64,000 bases of DNA from Bacillus sp. V5-8f (GTDB taxonomy: Bacteria > Bacillota > Bacilli > Bacillales > DSM-1321), in NCBI RefSeq assembly GCF_002863565.1, contig NZ_PGUW01000019.1:47423-111422 (forward strand), read 5' to 3'. Positions 18,350 to 27,903 of the stretch are shown in pieces; position 1 is the stretch's first letter, and each line of letters opens with the position of its first letter. The position numbers and the translations under genes are program-made. The notes under the pieces were generated by a model. That model ran no database searches. It was not told where the DNA came from and worked only from the letters and a program-made list of their open reading frames with translations.

Positions 18350-18383
18350 AAAAAAAGACCCCCGACCAATATGGTTGAGAGCC
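18350..18383 (-). terminator. Probable terminator downstream of AAHS transporter
   Basis: On the minus strand GGCTCTCAACC pairs with GGTCGGGGGTC (several G-U pairs, one mismatch) and is followed by TTTTTTT. It lies about 190 bases beyond the transporter stop. Confidence 0.5.
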
Positions 18384-18573
18384 TTTGAAGGGCCAGAAAT
18401 TCACGCTTTGAGAACTGAGGTGCACAACAAGACCGAATTTTTTGTATGTTTTTCATTAGACATTAGTGCTATCATATTTAATATCAAAAGCTTTCTTCAA
18501 TAGCTTGCGGTTAATCAAATACTTTCAAGCCGTTCGTTCTTCTGCTTAAATAAATTTTCATCCTTTATTGTTC

Positions 18574-19929
18574 TTATTTCTCTTTAATAGTCGAGGCCAC
18601 TTCATTAAATGATTGAACGATAGCCTGTTTAGAAGCGTTTGTTTGCTTCACAAATCCAAGTGCTATTGCTGCAATAACTCCTGGAATGGCATACGCAAGA
18701 AAGTATTGTTGTGTTGGTAAGTTCAGGGTAATGAGAAACCCTCCCATCATCGGGCCCATGATCGCACCCCAACGTCCTATTCCAGAAGCCCAACCAACAC
18801 CTGTCGACCGTATTTCAGTGGGATAATACTGAGCAGCGAAAGCATAGGCAATAATTTGCGTACCTGTAGTTGTGGCTCCAGCGACCGCAATAAGAGCATA
18901 TAAAACAAATGTATTAAATTTAAATCCAAGCAATGTTAAAGCAGTTACTGCCACCATAAAGAATATAATCATGACATTTCTGGTATTCCAACGATCTGCC
19001 GCCCATCCTCCAAAAACAGCTCCAAAAATGGCTCCAAAATTCAACACTAAAAGGAACATTATGCTTGACCCTAATCCATAACCTGCTTGTTCCATTATTT
19101 TAGGTAACCAAGTATTTAATCCATACATCATGAGTAAGCACATGGAAAAAGTGATCCAAATCATGACAGTACTTAAAGCACGTCCACCTTTAAATAATTG
19201 CGCAACCGTATTACCTGTTTTTGCGGGAATGATCATTTCATAATGATCATCTTTCTGAGGTGTATATGCAGGATTGACTTTACATAATATCTTACCAACT
19301 TCTTCAGTTTTATTTTTAGCCAAAAGAAATGCGATAGATTCCGGCATGTACTTGTACATCAACGGCAATGAGAGTAAAGGTATACCAGCTACAAAAAACA
19401 CAGATTCCCATCCAAAATTAGGAATCAACATAATTCCTAACGCTGCTGAAAGCATTCCACCTACACAATAACCACTAAACATCAACGTAGTCAATAAACT
19501 CTTTAGTGACTTTGGGGAATATTCCGTCATTAACGCCACAGCATTAGGCATAACGCCGCCAAATCCTAAACCTGCCAAGAAACGAAAGACTCCAAATTCA
19601 GTCGGATTATTAGCGAATCCGTTTAATACCGTGAATACGCTGAAAATAACCACGCAGATCATGATTACATTTTTGCGTCCTATCTTATCCGCTAACGGAC
19701 CAAAAAAGAGTGCTCCAATCATAATACCAAAAAGAGCATAACTGGCTAAACTTCCTGTCTGAATCGGGGTTAATCCCCAATCTTTCATCAGTACTGGTGC
19801 AACGGAGCCGTACACGACTAAATCATAACCATCAAAGACAATGACAAATGCGCACCAGAAGAGAACAAGACCATGGAAACGGTTAAATTTTGATTCATCA
19901 ATCATACGATTTATATTAATTGAACGCAT
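18574..19929 (-). CDS. MFS transporter, aromatic acid:H+ symporter (AAHS) type
   Basis: A 451-residue, 12-helix major facilitator. The start is the ATG at 19927-19929 with GGAGGAG eight bases upstream; the longer open frame lacks a ribosome site. The N-terminus has the AAHS-type sequence FDGYDLVVYGSVAPVL, with the conserved Asp in helix 1, and the loop 2-3 motif GPLADKIGRK. BenK/PcaK relatives import benzoate-like acids by proton symport. It follows the CoA-transferase gene by 158 bases in the same direction, so import and CoA activation of a carboxylic acid are probably linked. The substrate cannot be read from sequence. Confidence 0.82.
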   Translation of the reverse strand: MRSININRMIDESKFNRFHGLVLFWCAFVIVFDGYDLVVYGSVAPVLMKDWGLTPIQTGSLASYALFGIMIGALFFGPLADKIGRKNVIMICVVIFSVFTVLNGFANNPTEFGVFRFLAGLGFGGVMPNAVALMTEYSPKSLKSLLTTLMFSGYCVGGMLSAALGIMLIPNFGWESVFFVAGIPLLSLPLMYKYMPESIAFLLAKNKTEEVGKILCKVNPAYTPQKDDHYEMIIPAKTGNTVAQLFKGGRALSTVMIWITFSMCLLMMYGLNTWLPKIMEQAGYGLGSSIMFLLVLNFGAIFGAVFGGWAADRWNTRNVMIIFFMVAVTALTLLGFKFNTFVLYALIAVAGATTTGTQIIAYAFAAQYYPTEIRSTGVGWASGIGRWGAIMGPMMGGFLITLNLPTQQYFLAYAIPGVIAAIALGFVKQTNASKQAIVQSFNEVASTIKEK

Positions 19930-20087
19930 AATTATCTCCTCCCACTTTTTAATATACAAAACTTGATTTGTCATAATAGCGTTACGAAAATGAAATAAAG
20001 TTACAGACATTTACAAATAAGTATGTTGATGATTCGTGCTACTAATCATTTCTTCTGCTTAGATTTTAAAGTACATTCATAGAGTAT

Positions 20088-21407
20088 TTATTTTTTTAAA
20101 TTAGTAGTGTAGAAGTACTTTTGCGGAAGGAATCCCAACTTGGTTGCTTCAAAGGTGAGGTGTTCTCTAAATTTTGGATGGGCAACGTTGATTAAGGCTT
20201 CGGTACGCTCCTGGATTGTTTTACCCTTGAGTTCGGCTTTGCCATATTCGGTTACGATAATGTCGACATCATTTTTTGATGTAGTGATCACCCCCCCTTG
20301 CGGTAACGTTGGAACAATTTTGGAAATCGTGTCATTCTTCGCCGTAGAGTACAGGCAGATGATTCCACGTCCATACTTCGTTAGCCTCACGCCCTTCGTA
20401 AAGTCCGCTTGGCCTCCACTAGAAGAATAATATTTACCGTTAATTGTTTCAGAGTTACACTGTCCAAGGAAGTCGACCTCAACGGTAGAATTCACAGATA
20501 TAAGGTTATCAAGTTGAGCAATATTGCGGACATCGTTTGATACATTGCATGGAAGCATGAGAACATCATTATTTTCATGAATAAAATCATATAAACGTTT
20601 TGTTCCCAGCGCAAAGGTAGCGGTCAACTTACCTTTATAAAGCGCCTTATTTCGATTGGAGATGGCACCGCATTCATATAAGTCAACAATTTTATCTGGC
20701 AGCATTTCCGTATAGACGCCAAGGTCACGATGATCCTTCAAAAATTCCATCAAGGCGTTTGGCATTGAGCCAAATCCGATTTGCAGTGTATCGCCATTTT
20801 TGATAATGTCAGCGATGGTTTGCCCGATGGTAAAATCTTTGTCGGTTAATTCCGGATTCCCCAACTCCGGAAGCTTGACATGGTTTTCAATTAGTCCCTT
20901 GACACGGCTAATGTGAATTTGATTCTGTTCGCCCAAGGTGCGCGGCATGTTTTCATTCACTTCCAAAATGATCGTCTTCGCTTCATCTAACAATGGACCA
21001 ACGTAGGATACGCTCGTTCCCAACGAAAAATATCCATTTTCATCCATAGGGGAAACCGCAGCCATGATTACACGGTTGGTCGTCGCTAATTGTAATAGGG
21101 ACGGGATATCAGAAAAATGATTAGGAAGCAAATCGATTGTTCCTTGATGAAAGCCAGCACGGTCTTGTACTCCTAAAAATATGGACACCTGCTTTATTCG
21201 TTCAACCTCCACGTCTAAGGCCGGATAGACTGGCAGCATACGGTAAAGACGGTTACCCGACAGGTGTGGATGGCCAGGCAAAGCGTTTAACAATGCCGGG
21301 GGTTCACCAGTACTGACGGGTAAGATGATATCATCTCCTGGTTCAATAAGACAAACAGCTTCTTCTGCTGTGTAACACTTAGCTTGATATTCTGTATGAA
21401 AACTCAT
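20088..21407 (-). CDS. Acetyl-CoA hydrolase/transferase family CoA-transferase (4-hydroxybutyrate CoA-transferase-like)
   Basis: A 439-residue enzyme; the start at 21405-21407 has AGGAGG upstream, better than the ATG seven codons earlier. It shows family landmarks: LIEPGDDI near the N-terminus, ADIIKNGDTLQIGFGSMPNA before the second domain, YTEMLPDKIVDL with the Glu expected to form the glutamyl-CoA intermediate, and YYSSSGGQADF with the Gly-Gly loop of the CoA pocket. It would move CoA from acetyl-CoA or another donor to a short acid. Placed between an acyl-CoA ligase/regulator pair and an acid transporter. Confidence 0.82.
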   Translation of the reverse strand: MSFHTEYQAKCYTAEEAVCLIEPGDDIILPVSTGEPPALLNALPGHPHLSGNRLYRMLPVYPALDVEVERIKQVSIFLGVQDRAGFHQGTIDLLPNHFSDIPSLLQLATTNRVIMAAVSPMDENGYFSLGTSVSYVGPLLDEAKTIILEVNENMPRTLGEQNQIHISRVKGLIENHVKLPELGNPELTDKDFTIGQTIADIIKNGDTLQIGFGSMPNALMEFLKDHRDLGVYTEMLPDKIVDLYECGAISNRNKALYKGKLTATFALGTKRLYDFIHENNDVLMLPCNVSNDVRNIAQLDNLISVNSTVEVDFLGQCNSETINGKYYSSSGGQADFTKGVRLTKYGRGIICLYSTAKNDTISKIVPTLPQGGVITTSKNDVDIIVTEYGKAELKGKTIQERTEALINVAHPKFREHLTFEATKLGFLPQKYFYTTNLKK

Positions 21408-21828
21408 TACTTTTTCCTCCTGTTCCATTTATACGAATCGGATTACCAGAATTGGACACTCTTAGCCGCTGCCACGTTGTTGCAACGTTTCCTGCGGTTT
21501 CTTTCGCCTTTGTTAACAAATCGAAAGGTTCAGCCACAAAATTGCAAGACCAGTTCCATATGTCCCCTCTGCTGTAATCATCTATCTTGTAAACAGCAAT
21601 TCTGTTGCATTGCCTTCCCTTCCCTCCTAATCCTCTGTCATCCCCCTTGCTATAAAGCGCTTACATTTCTTCTTGTGAAATAGGCAGTATTAGATCTTCA
21701 AATAAATGCCCGCCTATTTCAAAAACAGATTAACACGCTGAGGGAGACTAATATATTCATTGTAAATGACCAAAGAGGCTAGATAGTTTCGAAATTTTCC
21801 GATTATTACTTTTACTTTTTCACTCTAT
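21408..21828. promoter_or_regulatory. Regulatory region between CoA-transferase and response regulator genes
   Basis: A long leader or promoter region of about 420 bases. TGTAAGCGCTTTAT (21651-21664, minus strand) is a one-mismatch cre-like site. An open minus-strand frame without a canonical start (containing EPFDLLTKAKETAGNVATT) runs through it; I cannot tell whether it is coding. Promoter for the CoA-transferase/AAHS pair expected here, probable target of the upstream AraC-type regulator. Confidence 0.4.
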
Positions 21829-22599
21829 TTATTTGGTAAGCTTGGAAAACATGTTTCTGTATTCACTAGGTGTCTGACCTTCTTCGCGTTTAAAGGTCGT
21901 TGAAAAATAAGCGGGACTTGAAAACCCTGTTTGGCTTGCGATCACATCTATGGGCAGTGACGTCATCTTCAGTAAATGCTTTGATTTTCCCAGTCGATAT
22001 GTATTCAGGAACTCCACAAAGTTCATTCCTGTTTCTTCCTTAAATACCTGGCTGAAATACGAAGGACTCAAGTATACAAAATCCGCCACTTGCTTCAATT
22101 TGATTGGTTCATAGTATTTTAATTGGATATATTCTATCGCCGTTTCAATCGGGTTTCCTAGATCAACCTTCAATTGTTCCTCTGATGGCCTCTCCCGTTT
22201 TTCCAAGATTGGCGGTGTTTGGTTAAGTAGTTGGGCCGTGACCAGCCTTTTAAAAATGTGCAGCAGCTCATCTTTTACAATCGGCTTTAATAGGTAAGCC
22301 GAAAATCCGGCATTAATGCAATCATGTACTGTTCGAAACATTTGCAGATGTGTCACCACCACCACATGTATATTCGGATGGTTTTTTAACGTTTTTTTTC
22401 CAAACTCAATCCCATCCATATCCGGCAGTGACAGATCAGTCAGCAACAAAGTAGGCTGTTTGCGCTTGATTAAGGTTAAGCCTTTCTCAGCTGTTTCCGC
22501 CTCCCATAACGGAAAATCGCAGTACGGACTGTTTTTTAGGATGGAGCGCACGGCCTGGCGAGTTTCGATATCATCATCCACAACTAGAATTTGTGCCAA
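21829..22599 (-). CDS. Response regulator, receiver domain plus AraC-type HTH (YesN-like)
   Basis: A 256-residue regulator. Residues 1-120 are a receiver domain: acidic pocket LVVDDDIETRQ, phosphoacceptor Asp in LLTDLSLPDMDG near residue 55, conserved Lys in LLKPIVKDE. Residues about 150-250 contain two AraC helix-turn-helix units (ADFVYLSPSYFSQVFKEETG and the family motif ASQTGFSSPAYFSTTFKRE). No histidine kinase gene is present in the window, so the partner kinase is elsewhere or phosphorylation is not used. It follows the acyl-CoA ligase gene by 51 bases and likely controls this cluster. Confidence 0.85.
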   Translation of the reverse strand: MAQILVVDDDIETRQAVRSILKNSPYCDFPLWEAETAEKGLTLIKRKQPTLLLTDLSLPDMDGIEFGKKTLKNHPNIHVVVVTHLQMFRTVHDCINAGFSAYLLKPIVKDELLHIFKRLVTAQLLNQTPPILEKRERPSEEQLKVDLGNPIETAIEYIQLKYYEPIKLKQVADFVYLSPSYFSQVFKEETGMNFVEFLNTYRLGKSKHLLKMTSLPIDVIASQTGFSSPAYFSTTFKREEGQTPSEYRNMFSKLTK

Positions 22600-22650
22600 G
22601 GCAATTCTCCTTTCTTGGTACTTTCAAAATTTTGCTTAGAAAGCAAAACA

Positions 22651-24195
22651 TTAAAATGGTGTCAGTTCCGTATAGTTTCCATCACGTAATTTTCGGCGCA
22701 ATACTTTTCCCGCTGAATTCCTTGGAACCTCGGAAATGAATACATATTTTCTGGGCCTCTTGTAATTCGGCAATCGCTTATGAACTTTGCAAAAATGATC
22801 TAGCTCCTGTGGCGTTATCTCCGTACTTTCCGGGACAATATAGGCAGTCACAATCTCCCCCCAGCGCTTGTCGACTTCGCCAACAACCACCACTTCACGT
22901 ACACCCGGATGCTCGCTAAGGACTTTCCCCACTTCCTGGGGATAAATATTTTCTCCACCCGAGAGAATCATATCGTCCACACGTCCGACGACATGGAGAT
23001 CTCCATCTTCATCGAAGAAGCCCACATCCCCAGTGAAATACCAGCCCTGTTTAATCGCCTTTCTAGTGGCGTCTGGGCGATTCCAATAGCCTTTAAAAGC
23101 TTCTGCAGAATCCATTTCCACAAGAATCTCGCCGATTTCCCCTTTCGTTGAAACTGAGGTGATGCCCTGATGCTCCCAATCCAGATTAATCAGCTTAATA
23201 CGTTGATGGAATCCGGGTTTTCCAGCGCATCCAGGTTTCTTTCTCACATCAGAAAAGAAGGTAAAAGTAAAGATTTCCGAACTGCCGTAGTGATTGACAA
23301 AATATTGCGGCTTAATTAACTCATCGCATTTTTGAATTAATTCTTCCGACATCGGTGAACCCGAAAAAGCAATAGAATGAATGCTCGAAAAATCCGTGTG
23401 CTTTGCTTCCGGATGAAAAACGAGATCATGATACATAGTCGGAGTCATAAACAGGCAGCTAATGTTTTCCTGGGTGATAGCCATTAACGATTCTTCGAAA
23501 TCAAAATCTGGTAAAGCTACATAAGAACCGTTGAGAAACGTCATTGCCAATAAGGAACGCAGTCCGATCGTATGTGATAATGCTGGAATTCCGAGCGTTC
23601 GGTCAAACATTTGGTAACCGCATTGGATGATGTGGGCGATGGTTGCAGAATATTCATTTTTGTGCGTACGAGGCACTCCCTTCGGATTACCGGAAGTGCC
23701 TGATGTATACAAAATAACAGCCAGATCATCTTCCGAAATAAGAGGGAATTTAAATTGCAGTTCAGTACTTCCCGATTTCAAAAGATCCCTGTAGCTAATA
23801 TCACCGACGCCTTCTTCCAGACCAATGAAAAACGGTCGCCCGTTAAATTTCTGCTTCAATACCAGGTGTTTGACGGCCTCTTCAAATACAATGAATTTAG
23901 TCTCAAGATCGTTCACGCAATACAAGATATCTTCAGCGGATGAACGGAGGTTGATTGGAGTGAAAACCGCACCTAACCGCTGAACGGCCCAAAACACTAC
24001 TATGGTTTCAATCCGATTTTTCAACATAACCATTACCTGGTCATGGGGTTTCAGTCCCAGCTTATGCAGAGCAGAAGCTATCCGGTTGACTTCATAAGAG
24101 AGTTCCAAGTAGGTAAACCGCTTGTCTCCTTGTACCAATGCCTGATGATCAGGAAAGCGCTCCACGGCAAATAAAAACATCTTATATAAATTCAA
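22651..24195 (-). CDS. AMP-forming acyl-CoA synthetase (ANL superfamily)
   Basis: A 514-residue ligase. I prefer the TTG at 24193-24195 as start because AAAGGAG lies eight bases upstream; the ATG 17 codons earlier has none. Core motifs: LYTSGTSGNPKGVPRTH (P-loop, near residue 162), YGSSE, GWYFTGDVGFFDEDG and GRVDDMILSGGENIYPQE (hinge), and the catalytic Lys in NSAGKVLRRKLR near the end. It makes an acyl-CoA from a free carboxylic acid, ATP and CoA. Chain length or aromaticity of the acid is not predictable by eye. First gene of the leftward cluster with the response regulator. Confidence 0.85.
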   Translation of the reverse strand: MNLYKMFLFAVERFPDHQALVQGDKRFTYLELSYEVNRIASALHKLGLKPHDQVMVMLKNRIETIVVFWAVQRLGAVFTPINLRSSAEDILYCVNDLETKFIVFEEAVKHLVLKQKFNGRPFFIGLEEGVGDISYRDLLKSGSTELQFKFPLISEDDLAVILYTSGTSGNPKGVPRTHKNEYSATIAHIIQCGYQMFDRTLGIPALSHTIGLRSLLAMTFLNGSYVALPDFDFEESLMAITQENISCLFMTPTMYHDLVFHPEAKHTDFSSIHSIAFSGSPMSEELIQKCDELIKPQYFVNHYGSSEIFTFTFFSDVRKKPGCAGKPGFHQRIKLINLDWEHQGITSVSTKGEIGEILVEMDSAEAFKGYWNRPDATRKAIKQGWYFTGDVGFFDEDGDLHVVGRVDDMILSGGENIYPQEVGKVLSEHPGVREVVVVGEVDKRWGEIVTAYIVPESTEITPQELDHFCKVHKRLPNYKRPRKYVFISEVPRNSAGKVLRRKLRDGNYTELTPF

Positions 24196-24643
24196 AATGT
24201 CAGCTCCTTTAATCTGATTACACGTAAAATTGTTATGGACTCCCATTTATTCATTACAGAACAAAAAAAGATCACATCAATAGTAGTGCAACAATTGAAA
24301 CTTACTTAATGTAGTAAACACTAGGATGATTATTGTCGACGCTCCCCACCATAAGTCTTAGTTCAATCTTACTTATCCATATGGGCGTATCAATAGAAAT
24401 AACCTCTCATGATAAAGAGGTCTATTCAACAGCTTTTCTTTATTTATCAACGGATTTGCACGCGTAAAAATTGGATCCAGTCGCTTGTAATTGACACTTG
24501 AGTAGGAAAGTTGCTCTTTGTTTTCTTTGATTATACCAATATTTTGCGGCTTATCAAATGATGTTGTGCCATTATTCTGCAAATTTCGCCTTTAAGTTTA
24601 TGCCCAAAGAAGGATAATTTTCAATAAGCAAGGAGAATGCATT
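24196..24643. other. Divergent intergenic region
   Basis: Promoters for the acyl-CoA ligase (left) and NUDIX gene (right) should lie here. A hairpin ACCTCT/AGAGGT is at about 24402-24421. A 69-codon TTG frame (24373-24582, minus) has no ribosome site and was not called. Confidence 0.3.
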
Positions 24644-25021
24644 GTGGGGGTCGCTAATTATTGCTTGGCTTGTGGTACATATTTGGAAACTCGTAACATC
24701 AACCAGGTAGATCGGAAGGCATGTCCGGAGTGCGATTTTGTCTTTTGGGGAAATTATAGTATCGGTGTGGGTGCACTAATCATCAAAGACAATAAAATTC
24801 TGCTTGTGCGCCGGAGCCAAAATCCAGGAAGAGGATTATGGACGAATCCTGGTGGGTATATTGAACAGTTTGAGCGTATTGAAGAAACGATTAAAAGAGA
24901 AGTATTCGAAGAAACTGGAATTACTTCCAAGGTCAATGGAATCATAGCCCTTGGGGATTTTCCAAAAGATGTCCACACTGTTTACATTGTTTTTTTGATG
25001 GATTCATTCATGCTTTCCTAA
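24644..25021 (+). CDS. NUDIX hydrolase with N-terminal zinc ribbon, C-terminally truncated
   Basis: A 125-residue protein starting with GTG at 24644 (AAGGAG eight bases upstream). Residues 8-30 form a zinc ribbon (CLAC and CPEC). A complete Nudix box follows near residues 70-92: GGYIEQFERIEETIKREVFEETGI in pattern, with the REV.EE.G core intact. Relatives are about 150-180 residues; here the frame ends soon after VHTVYIVFLMDS, so the last strands of the fold are missing, probably by frameshift near 25005. It would hydrolyse nucleoside-diphosphate-linked compounds if it folds. Possibly a young pseudogene. Confidence 0.65.
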   Translation: MGVANYCLACGTYLETRNINQVDRKACPECDFVFWGNYSIGVGALIIKDNKILLVRRSQNPGRGLWTNPGGYIEQFERIEETIKREVFEETGITSKVNGIIALGDFPKDVHTVYIVFLMDSFMLS

Positions 25022-25476
25022 CTAGTTATGATATCTATTTGATATTCAGCCTGATCATTCCTCTAGTCTAGCTGCAAACCTTTATGAACGGCTTTTCTGC
25101 TTCCTTTCTTTAAAAATCTGCGGTTTGACTAGACACTAACTTCGCCTACATTTACTTATACTCAGGATTCTTTTTATCGAAGTCGATTATTTCCCAAGAG
25201 ATTTTTTTATCCCCTCCCTACCCCAAGCCAGGTAGCCAAGTTCCTCATTCTGTATTTCCACTTCTGTTCAATTTTTAACATTCTTCTAATCTATTCAATT
25301 CCTTCATGAGTTCCCCCCCTTTTCGGGTTTATCATTTATAAGTTTTTGCAGTTCCTTTTAGAGGCCAATATCGATTCTTTATCTTCTCCCTCACACCAGG
25401 AAATTTTATATAAGGTTCCAATTTGAACGAATTAAGCACAAGCGTCTATGAGTGTTTCTGGTTCAAATAATAGAAA
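25022..25476. other. Gene-free stretch downstream of NUDIX gene
   Basis: About 450 bases with no supported gene. Pyrimidine-rich on the plus strand. May hold decayed remains of the NUDIX C-terminus; no clear match found. Confidence 0.3.
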
Positions 25477-25505
25477 GGAGCTATTTCCTAGAAGGAAACA
25501 GCTCC
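25477..25505 (-). terminator. Intrinsic terminator of the M14 carboxypeptidase gene
   Basis: Stem GGAGCT-A-TTTCC / GGAAA-C-AGCTCC with a five-base loop, followed on the minus strand by TTTCTATTATTT. It lies 68 bases after the carboxypeptidase stop. Confidence 0.7.
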
Positions 25506-25572
25506 GAATTTATTCACTTCAATTTTGGGTCATCTTCACTTCATTGACATTTACCCTTCGAATACTGTTCCC

Positions 25573-27255
25573 TTATCTAACTGGGAGCTTCCTTTCTTGC
25601 ATATAACGATAAACCGGAATTTCATCCCCTTTTTCAACTGGAATGAAGTTAAAGGTTACATAACTGTCTACCGTTTCAGGTTCTAGTGCCAATGCAATGA
25701 AGTTTGCATTTTGCTGGGACATTTCAAACACGTAACTTCCTTTAGGGAAGCTCTTTGTTTTTGTAGATACCGCTGTGGTCACCTGGTTTGTATAATGACC
25801 GTTCTCAAGTGTGGTGGAGACCTTTTTGTCTGTAACTTTATAACTTTCAACTGGCACTGTTGCTGATTTTTCGAGCTTTTTGACTTGAACGCCTACATGC
25901 TGCAGCTTGCGTGCGATATCATGATAACCTGGAGGCATTATGTAGGCGGTTGGCCGTTCACGTTCAAGTATTGCATAGGCTTCTGTGGAGTCTTCCCAGT
26001 CAACCGTGATGGATGTTCTTGCTGCTTTTGCTAGATCAACGACTTCAAGGGATTGGTTAGGCATGAGTTTGTTTTCACTCGTAACGACAATTTTGTCGTT
26101 ATCGTTGACATGTATTCCTTTATTTATCACTTCTTTACGGGCATCACTGACAACTTTTTTAATTGTTTTTGCATTTGCGGCTGCTGATTTAATAAAGTTG
26201 GATTGAGCGACGGTATGGGCAAAGACACGGCGTTCAAAGTCTGCACGTCCAATATTGATTCCACGGGTTTCAATTAAGTATGTTAGCGTATTTTTTAAGC
26301 CAAGGGCGTTTCGTCCGATACGGGTTTCTGTACTTCCCTCGGTTGCGACCAGCTTGCCTGCCTCGTTTGTATCAAGGGTATAGTAATCATGATGGGTTAG
26401 TTTTTCTTTATCAAGGGCCTTGTTGACATCAGGGAGAAGAAGGTTATCGGAAGTTTTGCGAAGCTGTTCTGGGATGTTTAGGTTTTTCGCAGATGAAATC
26501 AGCAGGTCATAGGAAGCAATGGATCCTTTCTCGCCATATTGTTTCAGTAGGGATGAATTGACCGTATACTCGTGGGCATCCAGGACCACTTCAGGCTGGT
26601 ATTCGTCAACGGCTCTATGTACGGCCTGCACTTCGGGATACTCGACCTTCATGTAATCCCGGTTGGCATCGAGGTTTGTAGCGATAAAACGTTTGAAGTA
26701 GTAGGATCCATCTGGATTCACGCGTGGAACGATGGCGACATTTACCTTATCAAGGACATTGCCAAGCTTTCCTTCCGCTAACAGCTGTGCCATGACTAAG
26801 GTTGATTCCCCTGCAGCCGGTTCATTTCCGTGAATTTGCCCTTGAATCCATATAAGGGGCTTGTTCTTGTTATTTTTGACTTGCTGCGGTTTATCTTTGG
26901 TGAATAGGATCATTGGCATTGTACGGCCCTCTAAAGACTCACCAATGTTCATTAGATGGACATTCTTATTTTTGCTGGCAAGTTTCTTCAAAAAGGAAAG
27001 CATTTCTTCCTGGCTGGTAAAGGCGACTTTTCCTTTGGCAAATCCAGGTGTGTTAAACTGCATGTTCGGCTTAGGAAAGAGATGGGCGATGTTATTCGGC
27101 TGAACATAGCTTGGACCTGTTCCATAGTATGGAATAAATTCGGTTTGCTCCTGGGCGGCTAAAGCTTTGTCCTGAAAAGTAGTTCCTGAAAAAGGGAGAC
27201 CTGCAGTTAAGGCAAGAGCGGCTGCAAGCGAAGTAACACACAATTTTCTTTTCAT
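25573..27255 (-). CDS. Secreted M14-family zinc carboxypeptidase
   Basis: A 560-residue exported peptidase. A signal peptide (MKRKLCVTSLAAALALTAG, cleavage probably after ALAA near residue 34) is followed by a peptidase M14 domain: zinc ligands His-x-x-Glu in QIHGNEPAAGE near residue 142, third ligand His in DAHEY near 228, substrate-binding DANRD, and the catalytic Glu in LIETRG near 328. The C-terminal 150 residues probably form an accessory region. It would trim C-terminal residues from extracellular peptides for nutrition. Monocistronic with its own terminator. Confidence 0.85.
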   Translation of the reverse strand: MKRKLCVTSLAAALALTAGLPFSGTTFQDKALAAQEQTEFIPYYGTGPSYVQPNNIAHLFPKPNMQFNTPGFAKGKVAFTSQEEMLSFLKKLASKNKNVHLMNIGESLEGRTMPMILFTKDKPQQVKNNKNKPLIWIQGQIHGNEPAAGESTLVMAQLLAEGKLGNVLDKVNVAIVPRVNPDGSYYFKRFIATNLDANRDYMKVEYPEVQAVHRAVDEYQPEVVLDAHEYTVNSSLLKQYGEKGSIASYDLLISSAKNLNIPEQLRKTSDNLLLPDVNKALDKEKLTHHDYYTLDTNEAGKLVATEGSTETRIGRNALGLKNTLTYLIETRGINIGRADFERRVFAHTVAQSNFIKSAAANAKTIKKVVSDARKEVINKGIHVNDNDKIVVTSENKLMPNQSLEVVDLAKAARTSITVDWEDSTEAYAILERERPTAYIMPPGYHDIARKLQHVGVQVKKLEKSATVPVESYKVTDKKVSTTLENGHYTNQVTTAVSTKTKSFPKGSYVFEMSQQNANFIALALEPETVDSYVTFNFIPVEKGDEIPVYRYMQERKLPVR

Positions 27256-27490
27256 AAATCTTTCCTCCTTATTTCTAAATGTAAGATTATTCTAAAAATT
27301 ATCACAATAAAGAGAAAAATGAAATGCCCTCAGCGGCTTTTCGATGAAAAACAGGAATCCTCTCCTATAAAAACCCCTGTTTTTTTTTCGAAACAATCCA
27401 TTGTACCCAGATTTCCGTTCTATTCTAACAGTCCTTCCTGGATGCAGTTTATGCATTCTTATGCTTATTGATTTATTCATATAGAAAAAA
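27256..27490. promoter_or_regulatory. Upstream region of M14 carboxypeptidase gene
   Basis: About 235 bases, likely promoter of the leftward peptidase gene. No clear operator seen. Confidence 0.3.
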
Positions 27491-27682
27491 TTAAACTGAC
27501 AGATGGATGACTTTGTACTCCATCTGTGGATTTTCATCCACTTTCCCTCTAAATTTTCCTGTTGTATCGTCCAGCGAACCGAGGCAGGTACGATACACTA
27601 TGCGGCTACCCTTTCTAGTACCTTCCATCCAGATCTGTACTGGTTCATTTGATTTATTTTCTGAAAATTCAAATGAAAAGAT
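27491..27682 (-). CDS. Small unidentified ORF with good ribosome site but non-canonical ATC start
   Basis: Sixty-three codons ending with TAA at 27491. The sequence is protein-like (FSFEFSENKSNEPVQIWMEG, then CLGSLDDTTGKFRGKVDE and MEYKVIHLSV). AAGGAAGGAG lies seven bases upstream of an in-frame ATC at 27680-27682, where an ATG would be expected; the next ATG is 21 codons in, without a ribosome site. Either a rare ATC start is used, or the start codon has been lost and this is a recent pseudogene. Family not recognised. Confidence 0.4.
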   Translation of the reverse strand: MFSFEFSENKSNEPVQIWMEGTRKGSRIVYRTCLGSLDDTTGKFRGKVDENPQMEYKVIHLSV

Positions 27683-27903
27683 AGAATTATCTCCTTCCTT
27701 CTCTTATGTTAAAAGAAGACAATTTGAAAAGGAGGAATTAGATGCCCAAATTATAGCCCCTGATTGCACCAGCATACTTATTAGGCTTCTTCATGAATAT
27801 CAATCCTCGCTAAAACAATGTTAGATTTTCTTACACATTCGTAGAAAAGTTCTCGATTTAGTATAACTATTATTCTATGTAAAAATGTAAGGGAGGACTT
27901 CAT

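Noticed and set aside
21460..21490. TGCCACGTTGTTGCA as a second sigma-54 promoter
   Set aside because: The GC of the -24 element is not conserved, the spacing is one base short, and it points away from the downstream CoA-transferase gene.
24373..24582. 69-codon minus-strand open frame starting with TTG
   Set aside because: No ribosome site and no recognisable pattern; treated as intergenic.
27507..27824. 105-codon plus-strand open frame
   Set aside because: It lies opposite the better-supported minus-strand small ORF with a ribosome site, and its own start has none.
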